Source: JAHEEL01 sp963715255
GTDB lineage: Bacteria > Actinomycetota > Acidimicrobiia > Spongiisociales > UBA5794
Length of the DNA: 64,000 bases
Reading direction: 5' to 3'
Assembly: GCA_963715255.1 (NCBI GenBank)
Contig: CAVQRN010000002.1
Coordinates: 248,001-312,000 of the forward strand
Numbering within the stretch: the first letter of the stretch is position 1; each line of letters starts with the position of its first letter. Shown here in pieces: positions 37,936-46,734 of the stretch. Made by a program: the position numbers and the translations under genes. The notes under the pieces are model-generated. The model searched no databases. It was not told the DNA's origin and was given only the letters and a program-made list of their open reading frames with translations.

Positions 37936-37992
37936 ATGGCTCCGATCCTCCCGGTATCGGTCCGACCCCTCCTCGGGGCTGTGTGTTCGTAG

Positions 37993-38095
37993 AAGGTAGT
38001 CGGTTGTCGGCTGTCGGTGAAAGGTGTGTGCTACTCCGCTACTCCGCTACTCCGCTACCCCGCTACCCGCTACCCCGCCACCCCGCTACTCGAAT
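37993..38095. repeat. Short-repeat cluster (CTACTCCG units) at the end of folK
   Basis: Six to seven CGCTACTC/CGCTACCC units (about 38030-38092) with opposed GGTAGTCGGTTGTCGGCTG at about 37993-38012. The last residues of FolK (SSSGVAG) and its TAG stop are encoded by the repeat. Confidence 0.75.
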
Positions 38096-38585
38096 CCGCG
38101 GCTCCCAGCGCCAACTCCGTTCGGTCGAGCTGCTGGCTCCATACTGATTCCGTGGCCGGTGTGATCGCTAGCCCGTCAGACATCACGGCATCCGGCCAGA
38201 TCTCGAGGAGGGGTTCGAGCACGAATCTGCGGTGGCGCATCTGAGCGTGCGGCACGGTGAGACCGGGTTCGTCGATCTCCCTTCGGCCGAAGAGAATCAG
38301 ATCGAGGTCGAGTGTCCTCGGCCCCCACCGCTCGTGGCGCACTCGGCCACGCGCTCTCTCTATCGACAAGAGCTCGCGAAGCAGACCGGTCGGTGTGCGA
38401 GCCGTGTCAATGAGGACCACAGCGTTGAGAAACGGACCCTGCTCCGGCCCACCGATCGGAGCGGTCTCGTAGACCGACGAGATGCCTGCAAGAGCCCCGA
38501 TTGCAGTGAGGCCATCGAGTGCCGCGCTCAGGTGGCCGAGACGATCACCGAGGTTCGATCCAGTGGCGATCGCACAGCGGCTCAC
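38070..38585 (-). CDS. folK: 2-amino-4-hydroxy-6-hydroxymethyldihydropteridine pyrophosphokinase
   Basis: 171 residues. Transfers pyrophosphate from ATP to 6-hydroxymethyl-dihydropterin. IATGSNLGDRLGHLSAALDG opens the fold, GPFLNAVVLIDT forms the pterin pocket, RWGPRTLDLDLILFG carries the two metal-binding Asp residues, and LTVPHAQMRHRRFVLEPL closes it. The C-terminus runs into the repeat cluster and may therefore be a recent extension. It overlaps the preceding phosphatase-like gene by 4 bp (ATGA). Confidence 0.94.
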   Translation of the reverse strand: MSRCAIATGSNLGDRLGHLSAALDGLTAIGALAGISSVYETAPIGGPEQGPFLNAVVLIDTARTPTGLLRELLSIERARGRVRHERWGPRTLDLDLILFGRREIDEPGLTVPHAQMRHRRFVLEPLLEIWPDAVMSDGLAITPATESVWSQQLDRTELALGAADSSSGVAG

Positions 38586-39070
38586 CGTGTGGGAATGAGT
38601 CCGCGTCCCTCAGGACCGATGGGACGTCCGAGGATCTCCTGGATCAACGACGTCGCGACGATGGGATCCGCAACGAGATTGGAGTGGATCAGATAGCCGG
38701 CAAGGAGCCCGGCGACGGTTTCATCGATGGTGTCTCGGTGCAGGAGCACCGATGCGCCTCGCATGTTCAGTGCGTCGTCCATGGAGTTGAACACGCCGGT
38801 CACGTTGCCGATCTCGGCCGGTGGCCCTTCGACCGTGTGAACGATGACCCTGAGACCTGCCTCCTCATATGCAGTCTTGTTCTGACCTGCAGGGAGGAGG
38901 GTGAGAACCGTGTTGATACCCTTCTCCTTGAGCCACACGATCTCTTCTTCGCGCCGGACCCGCCGATGCTGAAACCCGGATCCGCCGATCCGCTCGGATA
39001 CTGCGAAACGACCGGCGATCACCCACCGGAATCCTCTCGGTTCGAGCCCTGGTACATCCTTCTTGGTCAT
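38582..39070 (-). CDS. Protein with dual-specificity-phosphatase-like fold, catalytic Cys absent
   Basis: 162 residues from the ATG at 39070. The order FRWVIAGRFAVSERIGGSGF, then EEEIVWLKEKGINTVLTLLP, then AGLRVIVHTVEGPP, then VLLHRDTIDETVAGLLAGYL resembles the DSP/tyrosine-phosphatase layout (entry loop, specifier, P-loop, helix). Where HCxxGxxRT is expected the sequence has HRDTIDET, so it should not be an active Cys phosphatase. It lies in the folate operon in the slot where folB is found in mycobacteria and is coupled to folP and folK by overlaps. It may be a pseudo-enzyme or bind a phosphorylated ligand. Confidence 0.6.
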   Translation of the reverse strand: MTKKDVPGLEPRGFRWVIAGRFAVSERIGGSGFQHRRVRREEEIVWLKEKGINTVLTLLPAGQNKTAYEEAGLRVIVHTVEGPPAEIGNVTGVFNSMDDALNMRGASVLLHRDTIDETVAGLLAGYLIHSNLVADPIVATSLIQEILGRPIGPEGRGLIPTR

Positions 39071-39927
39071 CAACGACTCCGCACGATAGCGTCGGCTGTT
39101 CGCGCAGCGTCGACGGCACCGCCCACGTCGTGCACCCGCAGAACCGCCGCGCCGCTTGCGATCGCCAGCGCCGTCGTCGCCGCCGTCGCGATGTCGCGAT
39201 CGTCTGGTGACGAGGGTCGCCCCGCTTGGTCGAGGATCGTTCCGAGGAAGGCCTTGCGCGAGGTACCGACAAGCACTGGGCGCCCCTCTCCGATCCGGTC
39301 GATGCCGTTGAGCAATGAGAGGTTGTGTCGAATCGTCTTGCCAAATCCGATGCCGGGGTCGACCACGATCCGCGAAGGGTCGACGCCGGCAGCAACCGCC
39401 GCCTCCGTTCGGTGCCTGAGAAACCCTGCGACGTCCGCGACGACGTCTCCATACGTTGGGTCGATCTGCATCGTGCGAGGATCTCCGAGCATGTGCATGA
39501 TGACGACACCAACGCCGGTGTCGGAACACATCGCGATCATCGCCGGATCCGAGAGACCGCTGACGTCGTTGACAATCTCTGCCCCGGCGTCAATCGCAGC
39601 ACCAGCAATCGACGGCTTGCTCGTGTCGATGGACACGACCAATCCTTCCGCTACAAGCGCCTTGACGACGGGTACGACGCACGCTCGTTCCTCTGCTGCA
39701 TCGACCGATGCTGCGCCCGGCCTCGTCGATTCGCCGCCCACATCGATCAGGTCTGCACCCATGGCCGCCAACTCGCGACCCCGGTTGATGGCCGCAGTTG
39801 GGTCGAGCCATCGTCCGCCGTCGGAGAAGGAATCGGGTGTGGTGTTGAGGATTCCCATGACGAGCGTGTGGTCCGCCGTCGTGAGAGATCGCGTACGCAG
39901 TTCCCAGGTAGTCGGTTCGAACGGCAC
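39070..39927 (-). CDS. folP: Dihydropteroate synthase
   Basis: 285 residues, TIM barrel. Condenses p-aminobenzoate with the pterin pyrophosphate made by FolK. LVMGILNTTPDSFSDGGRWL and ADLIDVGGESTRPGAASVDA are the two DHPS signatures (pterin and pyrophosphate loops); EIVNDVSGL, IVVDPGIGFGKTIRHNLSLL and RVHDVGGAVDAARTADAI complete the barrel. It lies three bases after ftsH. folE and folB are not nearby. Confidence 0.96.
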   Translation of the reverse strand: MPFEPTTWELRTRSLTTADHTLVMGILNTTPDSFSDGGRWLDPTAAINRGRELAAMGADLIDVGGESTRPGAASVDAAEERACVVPVVKALVAEGLVVSIDTSKPSIAGAAIDAGAEIVNDVSGLSDPAMIAMCSDTGVGVVIMHMLGDPRTMQIDPTYGDVVADVAGFLRHRTEAAVAAGVDPSRIVVDPGIGFGKTIRHNLSLLNGIDRIGEGRPVLVGTSRKAFLGTILDQAGRPSSPDDRDIATAATTALAIASGAAVLRVHDVGGAVDAARTADAIVRSR

Positions 39928-39930
39928 GGG

Positions 39931-41850
39931 TCAGGGCGCGGTCCCGGGGCCCGTCCGGGCGGCGGCAACGTCCCCGGTTCTCCCGGCACTCTCGGGTCCC
40001 TTGATGCGCAGGGCGCCGGATTCGGCGTGCTCCCACTTCGGGACATCGTGCAACACTCTGATCACGTGGGCGGCGTCGAGCGTTTCATACTCCATCAACT
40101 CTGCGGCGATCCGGTCCAGGGCGTCACGGTGCGTGATGATGATCTGCGTTGCTTCCTCGTGGGCCTGAGTGATGAGCTTTCGGATTTCGTCGTCGATAGC
40201 GGCCGCGACCTCATTCGAGAGGTCCCGTCCTTTGGTGTAGTCGCGGCCCAGGAAGACCTCGCCTTCCGTTTCGCCGTACTTGAGCGGGCCGAGCCGGTCA
40301 CTCATTCCGTACTCCATGACCATCTTGCGCGCGAGACCCGTTGCCTTCTCGATATCGTTGGATGCACCGGTGGAAGGATCGCCGAAGACGATCTCCTCGG
40401 CAGTGCGTCCACCGAGGGCGTATGCGAGTTGGTCCACGAGTTCGCTTCGCTTCTCGTAGTGCTTGTCTTCAAGCGGCAGCGCCATCGTGTAACCGCCGGC
40501 ACGACCGCGCGGAATGATCGTCACTTTGTGGATCGGGTCGAGCTTCGGGAGGGCGTACCCCACGAGGGCGTGTCCACCTTCGTGGTACACGGTGAGGTTC
40601 CGCTCCTCCTCCGACATGATCCGACTCTTGCGTTCGGGGCCTGCGATCACTCTCTCGATCGCTTCTTCGAGCTCCGGCTGCCCGATCTTCGTCTTGTTCC
40701 TCCGTGCAGCGAGCAGCGCCGACTCGTTGATGATGTTTGCGAGATCGGCACCCGTGAAACCCGGCGTCTGGCGAGCTAGGGTGATGATCTCGACGCCGTC
40801 CTCGAAGGGTTTGCCCTTGGCATGGACCTCGAGGATCGCTTCCCGCCCCCTCACATCCGGTCGATCGACCACGATCTGCCGGTCGAATCGCCCGGGACGG
40901 AGAAGGGCAGGATCGAGGATGTCGGGTCGGTTCGTTGATGCCATCACGATGACACCGGCCTTGACGTCGAAACCGTCGAGTTCGACGAGGAGCTGGTTCA
41001 ACGTCTGCTCCCGTTCGTCGTGCCCGCCGCCCAGACCGGCGCCGCGGTGACGTCCGACGGCATCGATCTCGTCGATGAATATGATCGATGGGGCACTCGC
41101 CTTCGCCTGTTCGAACAGGTCGCGGACCCTGCTCGCACCGACGCCAACGAACATCTCGACGAACTCCGATCCGGAGATCGCGTAAAACGGAACCCCCGCT
41201 TCGCCGGCAACCGCCCTGGCCAGCAGCGTCTTGCCGGTGCCGGGGGGGCCGTAGAGCAGCACACCTTTCGGGATCTTCGCTCCCATGGCACGGAATTTCT
41301 GAGGGCTCGCGAGGAACTCTTTGATCTCCTCGAGCTCTTCGATCGCCTCGTCAACGCCGGCTACGTCCGCGAATGTTGCCGTCGGTGTGTCCTTCGTCAC
41401 CTGTTTGGCCTTGGATTTGCCGAACTGCATGACGCGGTTCCCGCCACCCTGGAGCTGGAACATGATGAAGATGAACAATCCGAACAGCAACAGATACGGG
41501 AACACATTGCCGAGGAACCACTGGAGCATGGACGGTTCCTGGTTGTCGGTGATGCTCTCCACACCGGCGTCAAGAAGGGACTGTGTGATGGTTGGCGAGT
41601 ACTCCGCCGGGTACTTCGTAACGAACTCGACCGGTTCACCCGAGCCGTCGCTGTACGTTCCGACGACCTCGTTCGACCGGTCCCGAATCGTGACCGGCTC
41701 GTCGATCTGTCCGGTGGCGACCTTCTCATTGAACTCGTTGAGGCTGAGTTCGGTCGGCTCGTTCGACTGGTTCACGAATACGTTGACGGCCATGACCACG
41801 AGGAAGATCACGGCCAGGTAGATCAAGATGGTTCGTGCGGTGCGGCTCAC
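39931..41850 (-). CDS. ftsH: ATP-dependent zinc metalloprotease FtsH
   Basis: 639 residues. Two membrane segments (about 8-26 and 110-130) flank a short outside domain. Then come the AAA+ module (GPPGTGKT Walker A, IIFIDEIDAVG Walker B, RPDILDPALLRPGRFDRQ SRH) and the M41 peptidase with HEGGH (most members have HEAGH; the catalytic Glu and both His are kept). It is a hexamer in the cytoplasmic membrane that degrades misfolded membrane and regulatory proteins. It stands first in the ftsH-folP-(DSP-like)-folK operon, 200 bp after hpt with a repeat cluster between. Confidence 0.97.
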   Translation of the reverse strand: MSRTARTILIYLAVIFLVVMAVNVFVNQSNEPTELSLNEFNEKVATGQIDEPVTIRDRSNEVVGTYSDGSGEPVEFVTKYPAEYSPTITQSLLDAGVESITDNQEPSMLQWFLGNVFPYLLLFGLFIFIMFQLQGGGNRVMQFGKSKAKQVTKDTPTATFADVAGVDEAIEELEEIKEFLASPQKFRAMGAKIPKGVLLYGPPGTGKTLLARAVAGEAGVPFYAISGSEFVEMFVGVGASRVRDLFEQAKASAPSIIFIDEIDAVGRHRGAGLGGGHDEREQTLNQLLVELDGFDVKAGVIVMASTNRPDILDPALLRPGRFDRQIVVDRPDVRGREAILEVHAKGKPFEDGVEIITLARQTPGFTGADLANIINESALLAARRNKTKIGQPELEEAIERVIAGPERKSRIMSEEERNLTVYHEGGHALVGYALPKLDPIHKVTIIPRGRAGGYTMALPLEDKHYEKRSELVDQLAYALGGRTAEEIVFGDPSTGASNDIEKATGLARKMVMEYGMSDRLGPLKYGETEGEVFLGRDYTKGRDLSNEVAAAIDDEIRKLITQAHEEATQIIITHRDALDRIAAELMEYETLDAAHVIRVLHDVPKWEHAESGALRIKGPESAGRTGDVAAARTGPGTAP

Positions 41851-41901
41851 ACTGCTCCTCGACTGATTGCCGGGCGTCGACGGCCCGGCTCTTCATGGTA
41901 C

Positions 41902-42060
41902 GCCAGTAGGCCAGCTACGCAGCAGCGGTCCGTAGCCCGCATCCCGTAGCCGTAGCCGTAGCCGTGAAGAGTTGCTCCCGCTACACCGCTACTCCGCTAC
42001 TCCGCTACTCCGCTACTCCGCTACTCCGCTACTCCGCTACTCAGCTACTCAGCTACTCAC
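41902..42060. repeat. Largest opposed-repeat cluster, between hpt and ftsH
   Basis: Right arm: about eight CGCTACTC units followed by AGCTACTC units, 41980-42060, starting within five bases of the hpt stop on the minus strand. Left arm: CCGTAGCCGTAGCCGTAGCC and neighbours (about 41935-41965). The arms are inverted. No gene lies here. Confidence 0.8.
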
Positions 42061-42061
42061 T

Positions 42062-42583
42062 TCAAACCTCGTCCACAACTGCCACGTGTGGGAGGTTTCG
42101 GTACTTCCCGTCAAAGTCGAGGCCGTAGCCGATCACGAACTCGGGGCCGATGTGGAATCCCTCGTACGCCACGTCGAGTGGTGGCCGCTCGATACCGTCT
42201 TTGATGAGGAGCGCTGCGAGCTTGAGCGAAGCAGGGTTGCGCACCTTCAGATTGTTGATCAGATACTGGAGCGTCAGGCCTGTGTCGATGATGTCCTCAA
42301 CGATGAGCACGTGGCGGCCATCGATCTCCTCATCGAGGTCCTTCAGGATCCGCACCACGCCCGATGACTTCGTCGACGCACCGTATGAGGAGATCGCCAT
42401 GAAATCGAATTCGAGCGGCAGAGCGATGTGCCGAGCAAGATCGGCCATGACAACGAATGCGCCCTTGAGGATGCCAACCAACAGGAGATCCTTCCCTTCG
42501 TAGTCCCTGGTGATCTCCGCGCCCATCTCCTCGAGCCTGGCATCGATCTCTGCTGCCGAAACGAGCGTTCTTCCGATCTTCAC
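42062..42583 (-). CDS. hpt: Hypoxanthine-guanine phosphoribosyltransferase
   Basis: 173 residues. Makes IMP/GMP from hypoxanthine/guanine and PRPP. LLVGILKGAFVVMADLARHI is the PPi loop, ISSYGASTKSSGVVRILKDL the flexible loop, HVLIVEDIIDTGLTLQYLI the PRPP-binding motif, and PEFVIGYGLDFDGKYRNLP the purine-binding end. It overlaps the tilS stop by 4 bp (ATGA), the universal tilS-hpt pairing. With DeoD and the importer it forms a purine salvage route. Confidence 0.96.
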   Translation of the reverse strand: MKIGRTLVSAAEIDARLEEMGAEITRDYEGKDLLLVGILKGAFVVMADLARHIALPLEFDFMAISSYGASTKSSGVVRILKDLDEEIDGRHVLIVEDIIDTGLTLQYLINNLKVRNPASLKLAALLIKDGIERPPLDVAYEGFHIGPEFVIGYGLDFDGKYRNLPHVAVVDEV

Positions 42584-43885
42584 GAATGACCTCTCTCCCT
42601 AGTGACTGCAACGGCTCGGCCCGATTTCGGCTTCGCCCACGAAGCGACGCGAATCCCAACGATGGCCGCGATTCTCCCACCCACGACGACCACAGGCCAA
42701 GTGCGGCGCAGACGGACCGGTACATCGTGTTCGGCCAGGACGGCACGGACGGTCTTCGATCCTGCTTCGATTTCGATCCGGTCTCCTTCGGCGGAGCAGC
42801 GGACGGCCGCGTCGGATGCGAAGATCGCAGGTTCGAAGAGGAGCGTAGAACGCCGGGTGATGAGTGTTCCTTCGACCGGCTCGAAGGCGATCTCAACTCC
42901 TCCGAACTGAATCACTGAGGGCACCGTGATCGTCACCTGCGTCGGTGTCGCTCCATGTCCCCGGTCGATGGCGGTGAACGGGCCCTCGCTGCGACACGAT
43001 GAGCGTGTTCGTGAGCATCACCGATTCGGATCGCTCTTCGGCAACGGCGAGCACCGCGTCGACGTCGGCGGTCGTCCCGGCGTATGGGGGCAGCAGACGG
43101 CGGAGAGCTCTCCGCACGGCTCGGGCTGCAACCGGGCGTGGGACGGTGACCAGGGCGGCAGAGGGGATCAGAATCGCCCCAGCGTCGTCGATCAGTGGGA
43201 TGTCGCCTGCGAGATCCTCGATCACGGTGTCGTCCGCGGCGGCCAGTGATCCCACCCGGGCGAGGATCTTGCGAATGCCGGGCCGGTAGTTGCGCTCGAG
43301 TGCAGGTAGGAGATCCGACCGCAGGCGGTTCCTGAGATGGACGGGGTCATCGTTTGCGGGGTCGTCGACGAAAGGCAGGTCGAGGCCCCTGGCTGCGACG
43401 CGAAGGTCGCTCCGGGAGAACTCCAACAATGGGCGGACAACGCCGGGACGGCTCCGACGCATCCCCGCAATGCCGGCGCTCCCCGATCCCCGGAGAAGAT
43501 TCATCAGGACGGTCTCGGCCTGGTCGTCCCGCGTGTGCCCGGTAACGACGGTCTCGTTCGCTCGGGCCTCTCGACTGATCGCTCCCCACCGGATCCTTCT
43601 GGCCCGATCCTCGAGCGACGGGCCCGAATCCACCGGTGCGTCGACGACCGTGACGACGATCCCGACCTCGGTTCCGAGCGCACGCGCCGCCCTTTCGAGA
43701 TCGGCCGATCCGGCGAGGTGGTGCTGGACGAACACTCCCCGAGTGCCTGGACGCCGCGCCGAGACCCACGCGGCCACCGCAGAGTCGGCACCTCCACCGA
43801 GCGCAACGAGCAGCGGGCCGTCCGGCAGTTGGTCGAGGGCCGCGACCGCGATTTGGTCGGGGTTCAGGCGATTCGTTGCAGCCAC
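42580..43885 (-). CDS. tilS: tRNA(Ile)-lysidine synthetase (one frameshift)
   Basis: About 434 residues after correction; GTG at 43885 (an ATG at 43960 is less likely because it lies well inside the metalloprotease gene). Converts C34 of tRNA-Ile(CAU) to lysidine. The N-type PP-loop reads ALGGGADSAV, with Gly where the first Ser of SGGxDS is expected. ETVVTGHTRDDQAETVLMNL and IAGMRRSRPGVVRPLLEFSR are TilS signatures. The frame breaks in a CCC run near 42977; one base on, the C-terminal domain continues (FTAIDRGHGATPTQVTITVP) to the overlap with hpt. The length is 3n+1. Confidence 0.92.
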
Positions 43886-44895
43886 CGTTCCGGATTCCCG
43901 ATCTCGTCGAGCGTCGGCAGCGACTCTGGGCTCTCCCATGCGTGGTCGAGTGCGCCCCAATCTGCCCTTCTCTCGACCTCGTTGATGAACTCGGCCCCCA
44001 TCTCGTACTGGCGCAGCTTCATCTCGAGACCGATCAGACGCATCAGAGCTGCGGTTCGTTTGTCGGCGCGCCGCGCCTTGAGCACCGAGGACATACGCCG
44101 CTGGGTCACCAGTTCCCGCTCACCGATCCGATCCATGACGACGTGGCCGTGGCCCTCGAGAAGCGCCATCAGCGCCTGCACGCGATCGATGATCTCGCGC
44201 TGTTCCGGTGTCGCGAAAAGGCCGAAGATTCCTGCCTCATCGATCAGGGGGGAACCGTTTGCGGCGGCCTCCCGGAGTTCGGCCGTCAAGCGTTGGATGC
44301 GGCCACTCTCCGGCTTGGATGCAGCCACCAATTCCTCGACAAGACCCAGGAAGTACCCGCGCAGCCATGGGACACCCATGAATTGGAGGCGATGCGTGCA
44401 TTCGTGGAGCGCCACCCAGAATCGGAATTCGTCGGATCGAAAGGCGTGATCTCGTTCCATCTTGAGGAGGTTCGGGCCGACGAAGAGAACCGTATCCCCG
44501 TCCTCGCCGTCAGCGGTCGGAAGGACGAGTTCATACTGACCCAGGACGCGGCGCGACAGGAATCCGAGCACGGCTCCCATCTCAGCGCCCATGATTCGGC
44601 CGGCGATGGCCGAGCCGATCCCGGTCTGTGATCCGAGCCGCTCCTCGGCGGGGGCGAGCAGGAGCGAGAACGAGGCGACGTTGTTCTCGACCCAGCCGGA
44701 CCGCCCGATGACGGCGACGTCGGGGAATCCGGGAGCCTCGAGCCCCGTCTCCTCGGTGACGAGCGCCGACGCCCGGACAACGAGTTCGGGCATGTCCCGC
44801 TCGAGTCGCGTCTGGTGGTAGGTGTCCTCCAGCGGATACCGCCCGGCAACGTTCGAAGCGACAGAAACGGCGAGTGGCCAGTCGACATGTGACAT
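43864..44895 (-). CDS. Zinc-dependent metalloprotease, DUF2342 (F420-biosynthesis-associated) family
   Basis: 343 residues from the ATG at 44895. HECTHRLQF gives the HExxH zinc motif, with a Glu candidate downstream in YFLGLVEELVAAS. SNVAGRYPLEDTYHQTRLER is the conserved N-terminal block. The family occurs widely in actinobacteria next to tilS and was named from phylogenetic association with coenzyme F420; its substrate is unknown. No signal peptide. It overlaps tilS by 22 bp. Upstream bases are repeats, so the longer in-frame ATG at 45036 is rejected. Confidence 0.85.
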   Translation of the reverse strand: MSHVDWPLAVSVASNVAGRYPLEDTYHQTRLERDMPELVVRASALVTEETGLEAPGFPDVAVIGRSGWVENNVASFSLLLAPAEERLGSQTGIGSAIAGRIMGAEMGAVLGFLSRRVLGQYELVLPTADGEDGDTVLFVGPNLLKMERDHAFRSDEFRFWVALHECTHRLQFMGVPWLRGYFLGLVEELVAASKPESGRIQRLTAELREAAANGSPLIDEAGIFGLFATPEQREIIDRVQALMALLEGHGHVVMDRIGERELVTQRRMSSVLKARRADKRTAALMRLIGLEMKLRQYEMGAEFINEVERRADWGALDHAWESPESLPTLDEIGNPERWLQRIA

Positions 44896-44902
44896 GGGGA
44901 GG

Positions 44903-45014
44903 AGAGTAGGGCAGTCGAGCAGTAGAGCAGTAGAGCAGTAGAGCAGAACCTGCTCGTTGCTCCTTGCAGCTTGCAGCTTGCAGCTCGCAGCTCGCAGCTT
45001 GCAGCTCGCTACTT
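44903..45014. repeat. Two-type short-repeat cluster between cydC and the metalloprotease
   Basis: First part: four AGCAGTAG/AGAGCAGT units (about 44916-44946). Second part: six GCAGCTTG/GCAGCTCG units (about 44965-45009). The TAG stop of cydC on the minus strand falls within the second part. Confidence 0.75.
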
Positions 45015-46734
45015 GCTGATTGCTACAAGGGCCCACATCCCGCGATACCTCTGGGAGGTCTCGAGCAGGTTCTTGTGGCTCCCCCGATCAACGATGATGC
45101 CATCTTCGAGAACGATGATCTCGTCCATACGGTCGAGGCCGACGGGTCGATGGGTAATCAGCACCAGAGCCTGGTCGTCGGAGGCGTTGAGAATGTCGTT
45201 CATCACGGCCTCCGCGGCGGTCGGGTCGAGACCTGAGATCGGCTCGTCAAGAATCAACATGGGGAAGTTGGCAAGGAGAGCACGAGCAAGAGCAAGGCGT
45301 CGACGCTGTCCACCGGAAACCGCCTCACCTCCCTCACCAACATCGGTCTGGAGACCGTTGGGGAGGGTCTCGATCCATTGCCCCAATCCAACCCGATCGA
45401 TCACGGCCCGAACATCGTCGTCGGATGCGGTGGAGTCGCCGATCCGTACATTGTCGAGGATCGATCCCCCGAAGAGAAATGCTCGATCGTCCTCGTAGCC
45501 AACGAACGCCCGGAGATCATCCGAGGCGATGTCGGCGAGGTTGATCCCTCCGATCGAGACCGAACCTTCGTCGGGGTCCCGGAATCGGCGAAGCAGGTGG
45601 GCAAGGGTCGTCTTCCCCGCGCCGGTCTCTCCAATGATCCCGAGCCTCTCACCAGGACGGATCGAAAGGTCGATCGGTCCGAGAATCCGCTCACCCGCAG
45701 AAGCGATAACCACAGCACCATCGACACGAATCTCCGGATCATCCGGAACCGCCGTTGGTGACTCGGGTGGAGCGGTCGGCGACTCGGCGTCGACTACTTC
45801 GAAGAGACGATCGGCTGCACCGAGTGAGCGACCAAGACGCTCGAATGCGGCAGGGAGCGGCGCGACCGCTTCGAAAGGCGTGATCGCCAACATGGCCAGT
45901 ACAGCGACCATAACCCCATCGAGGGACCCCGCCTCGACGGCGACTGCCGAAACCCACAACGTCCCGACCAAAGCACCGCCGACCAGAACGAGGATCGCGG
46001 CGTCACCGAGTCCGTGGAGCCATGCCGTTCGCCGTTCCGCCGCCGCGACTCGCTCGCCGGACCGGTTCGCAGTGGCAAGCATCCGATCCTCTTCGCCCAG
46101 GGCGACGATCTCCGGGGCCCCTTCGATGATCTCGACCGTCTGGCCGATCATTCGTCCGCGTTCATGTGCGACGCCGCGACCCGCGACGGCTCCCGCCCGA
46201 TGAGTCACCCACGGGACAGCGATCGCTGCGATCAGGAGAGGCACGAGGATCGTGACCATGGAGGCCGGAAACCAGATCAGCGCGAGCAGAGCTGTGGCCA
46301 CGAAGATGACGACGGCGACAAGCGGCGGTGCGATGACCCGGACGAAGACATGCTGGATCTCGTCGACATCGTCAAGCACCCGCCCGACGAGATCTCCTGC
46401 ACGGAACGATGCAACGCCCGCAGGACCCAGGCGGTGGATAGCTCTAGCCAAGCTGCCGCGGAGGTCGGCAAGGAGACGCAGACTCAATTCGTGGGACTCG
46501 ATCCGTTCGAGATAGCGAAATACGGCACGTGAGATGCCGAAGAAGCGAACTCCAACGATCGCAACCGTGAGGTCCAGGATCGGCGGGTGGAGTGCTGCGG
46601 CGGAGATGAGATCACGCGGACGTCGTGAGAAGCCCGATCGATGCACCGATCGTGGCAGCCCCCGCTGCGATCGACGCGGCCAGACGCCCGGGGTGGGATC
46701 CGAGGGAGCCCAGGAGCCGAAGGAATCCTCTCAT
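45009..46734 (-). CDS. cydC: Heterodimeric ABC exporter subunit CydC (one frameshift)
   Basis: About 574 residues after correction. The ATG at 46734 overlaps the cydD stop (ATGA). The first 38 residues (MRGFLRLLGSLGSHPGRL) end at an in-frame TGA near 46615; one base on, DLISAAALHPPILDLTVAIV continues. Six membrane helices are followed by an ATPase: Walker A GIIGETGAGKTT, signature VSGGQRRRLALARALL, Walker B MLILDEP. CydDC exports glutathione/cysteine-type thiols or haem and is needed for assembly of cytochrome bd, encoded just upstream. Confidence 0.9.

Noticed and set aside
41975..42060. Possible CRISPR array in the CTACTCCG repeats
   Set aside because: Units are 8 bp with no spacers between them and no cas genes are present in the window.
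43864..45036. Longer metalloprotease start at 45036
   Set aside because: The extra 47 residues are encoded by the GCAGCTTG/AGCAGTAG repeats and overlap the end of cydC.
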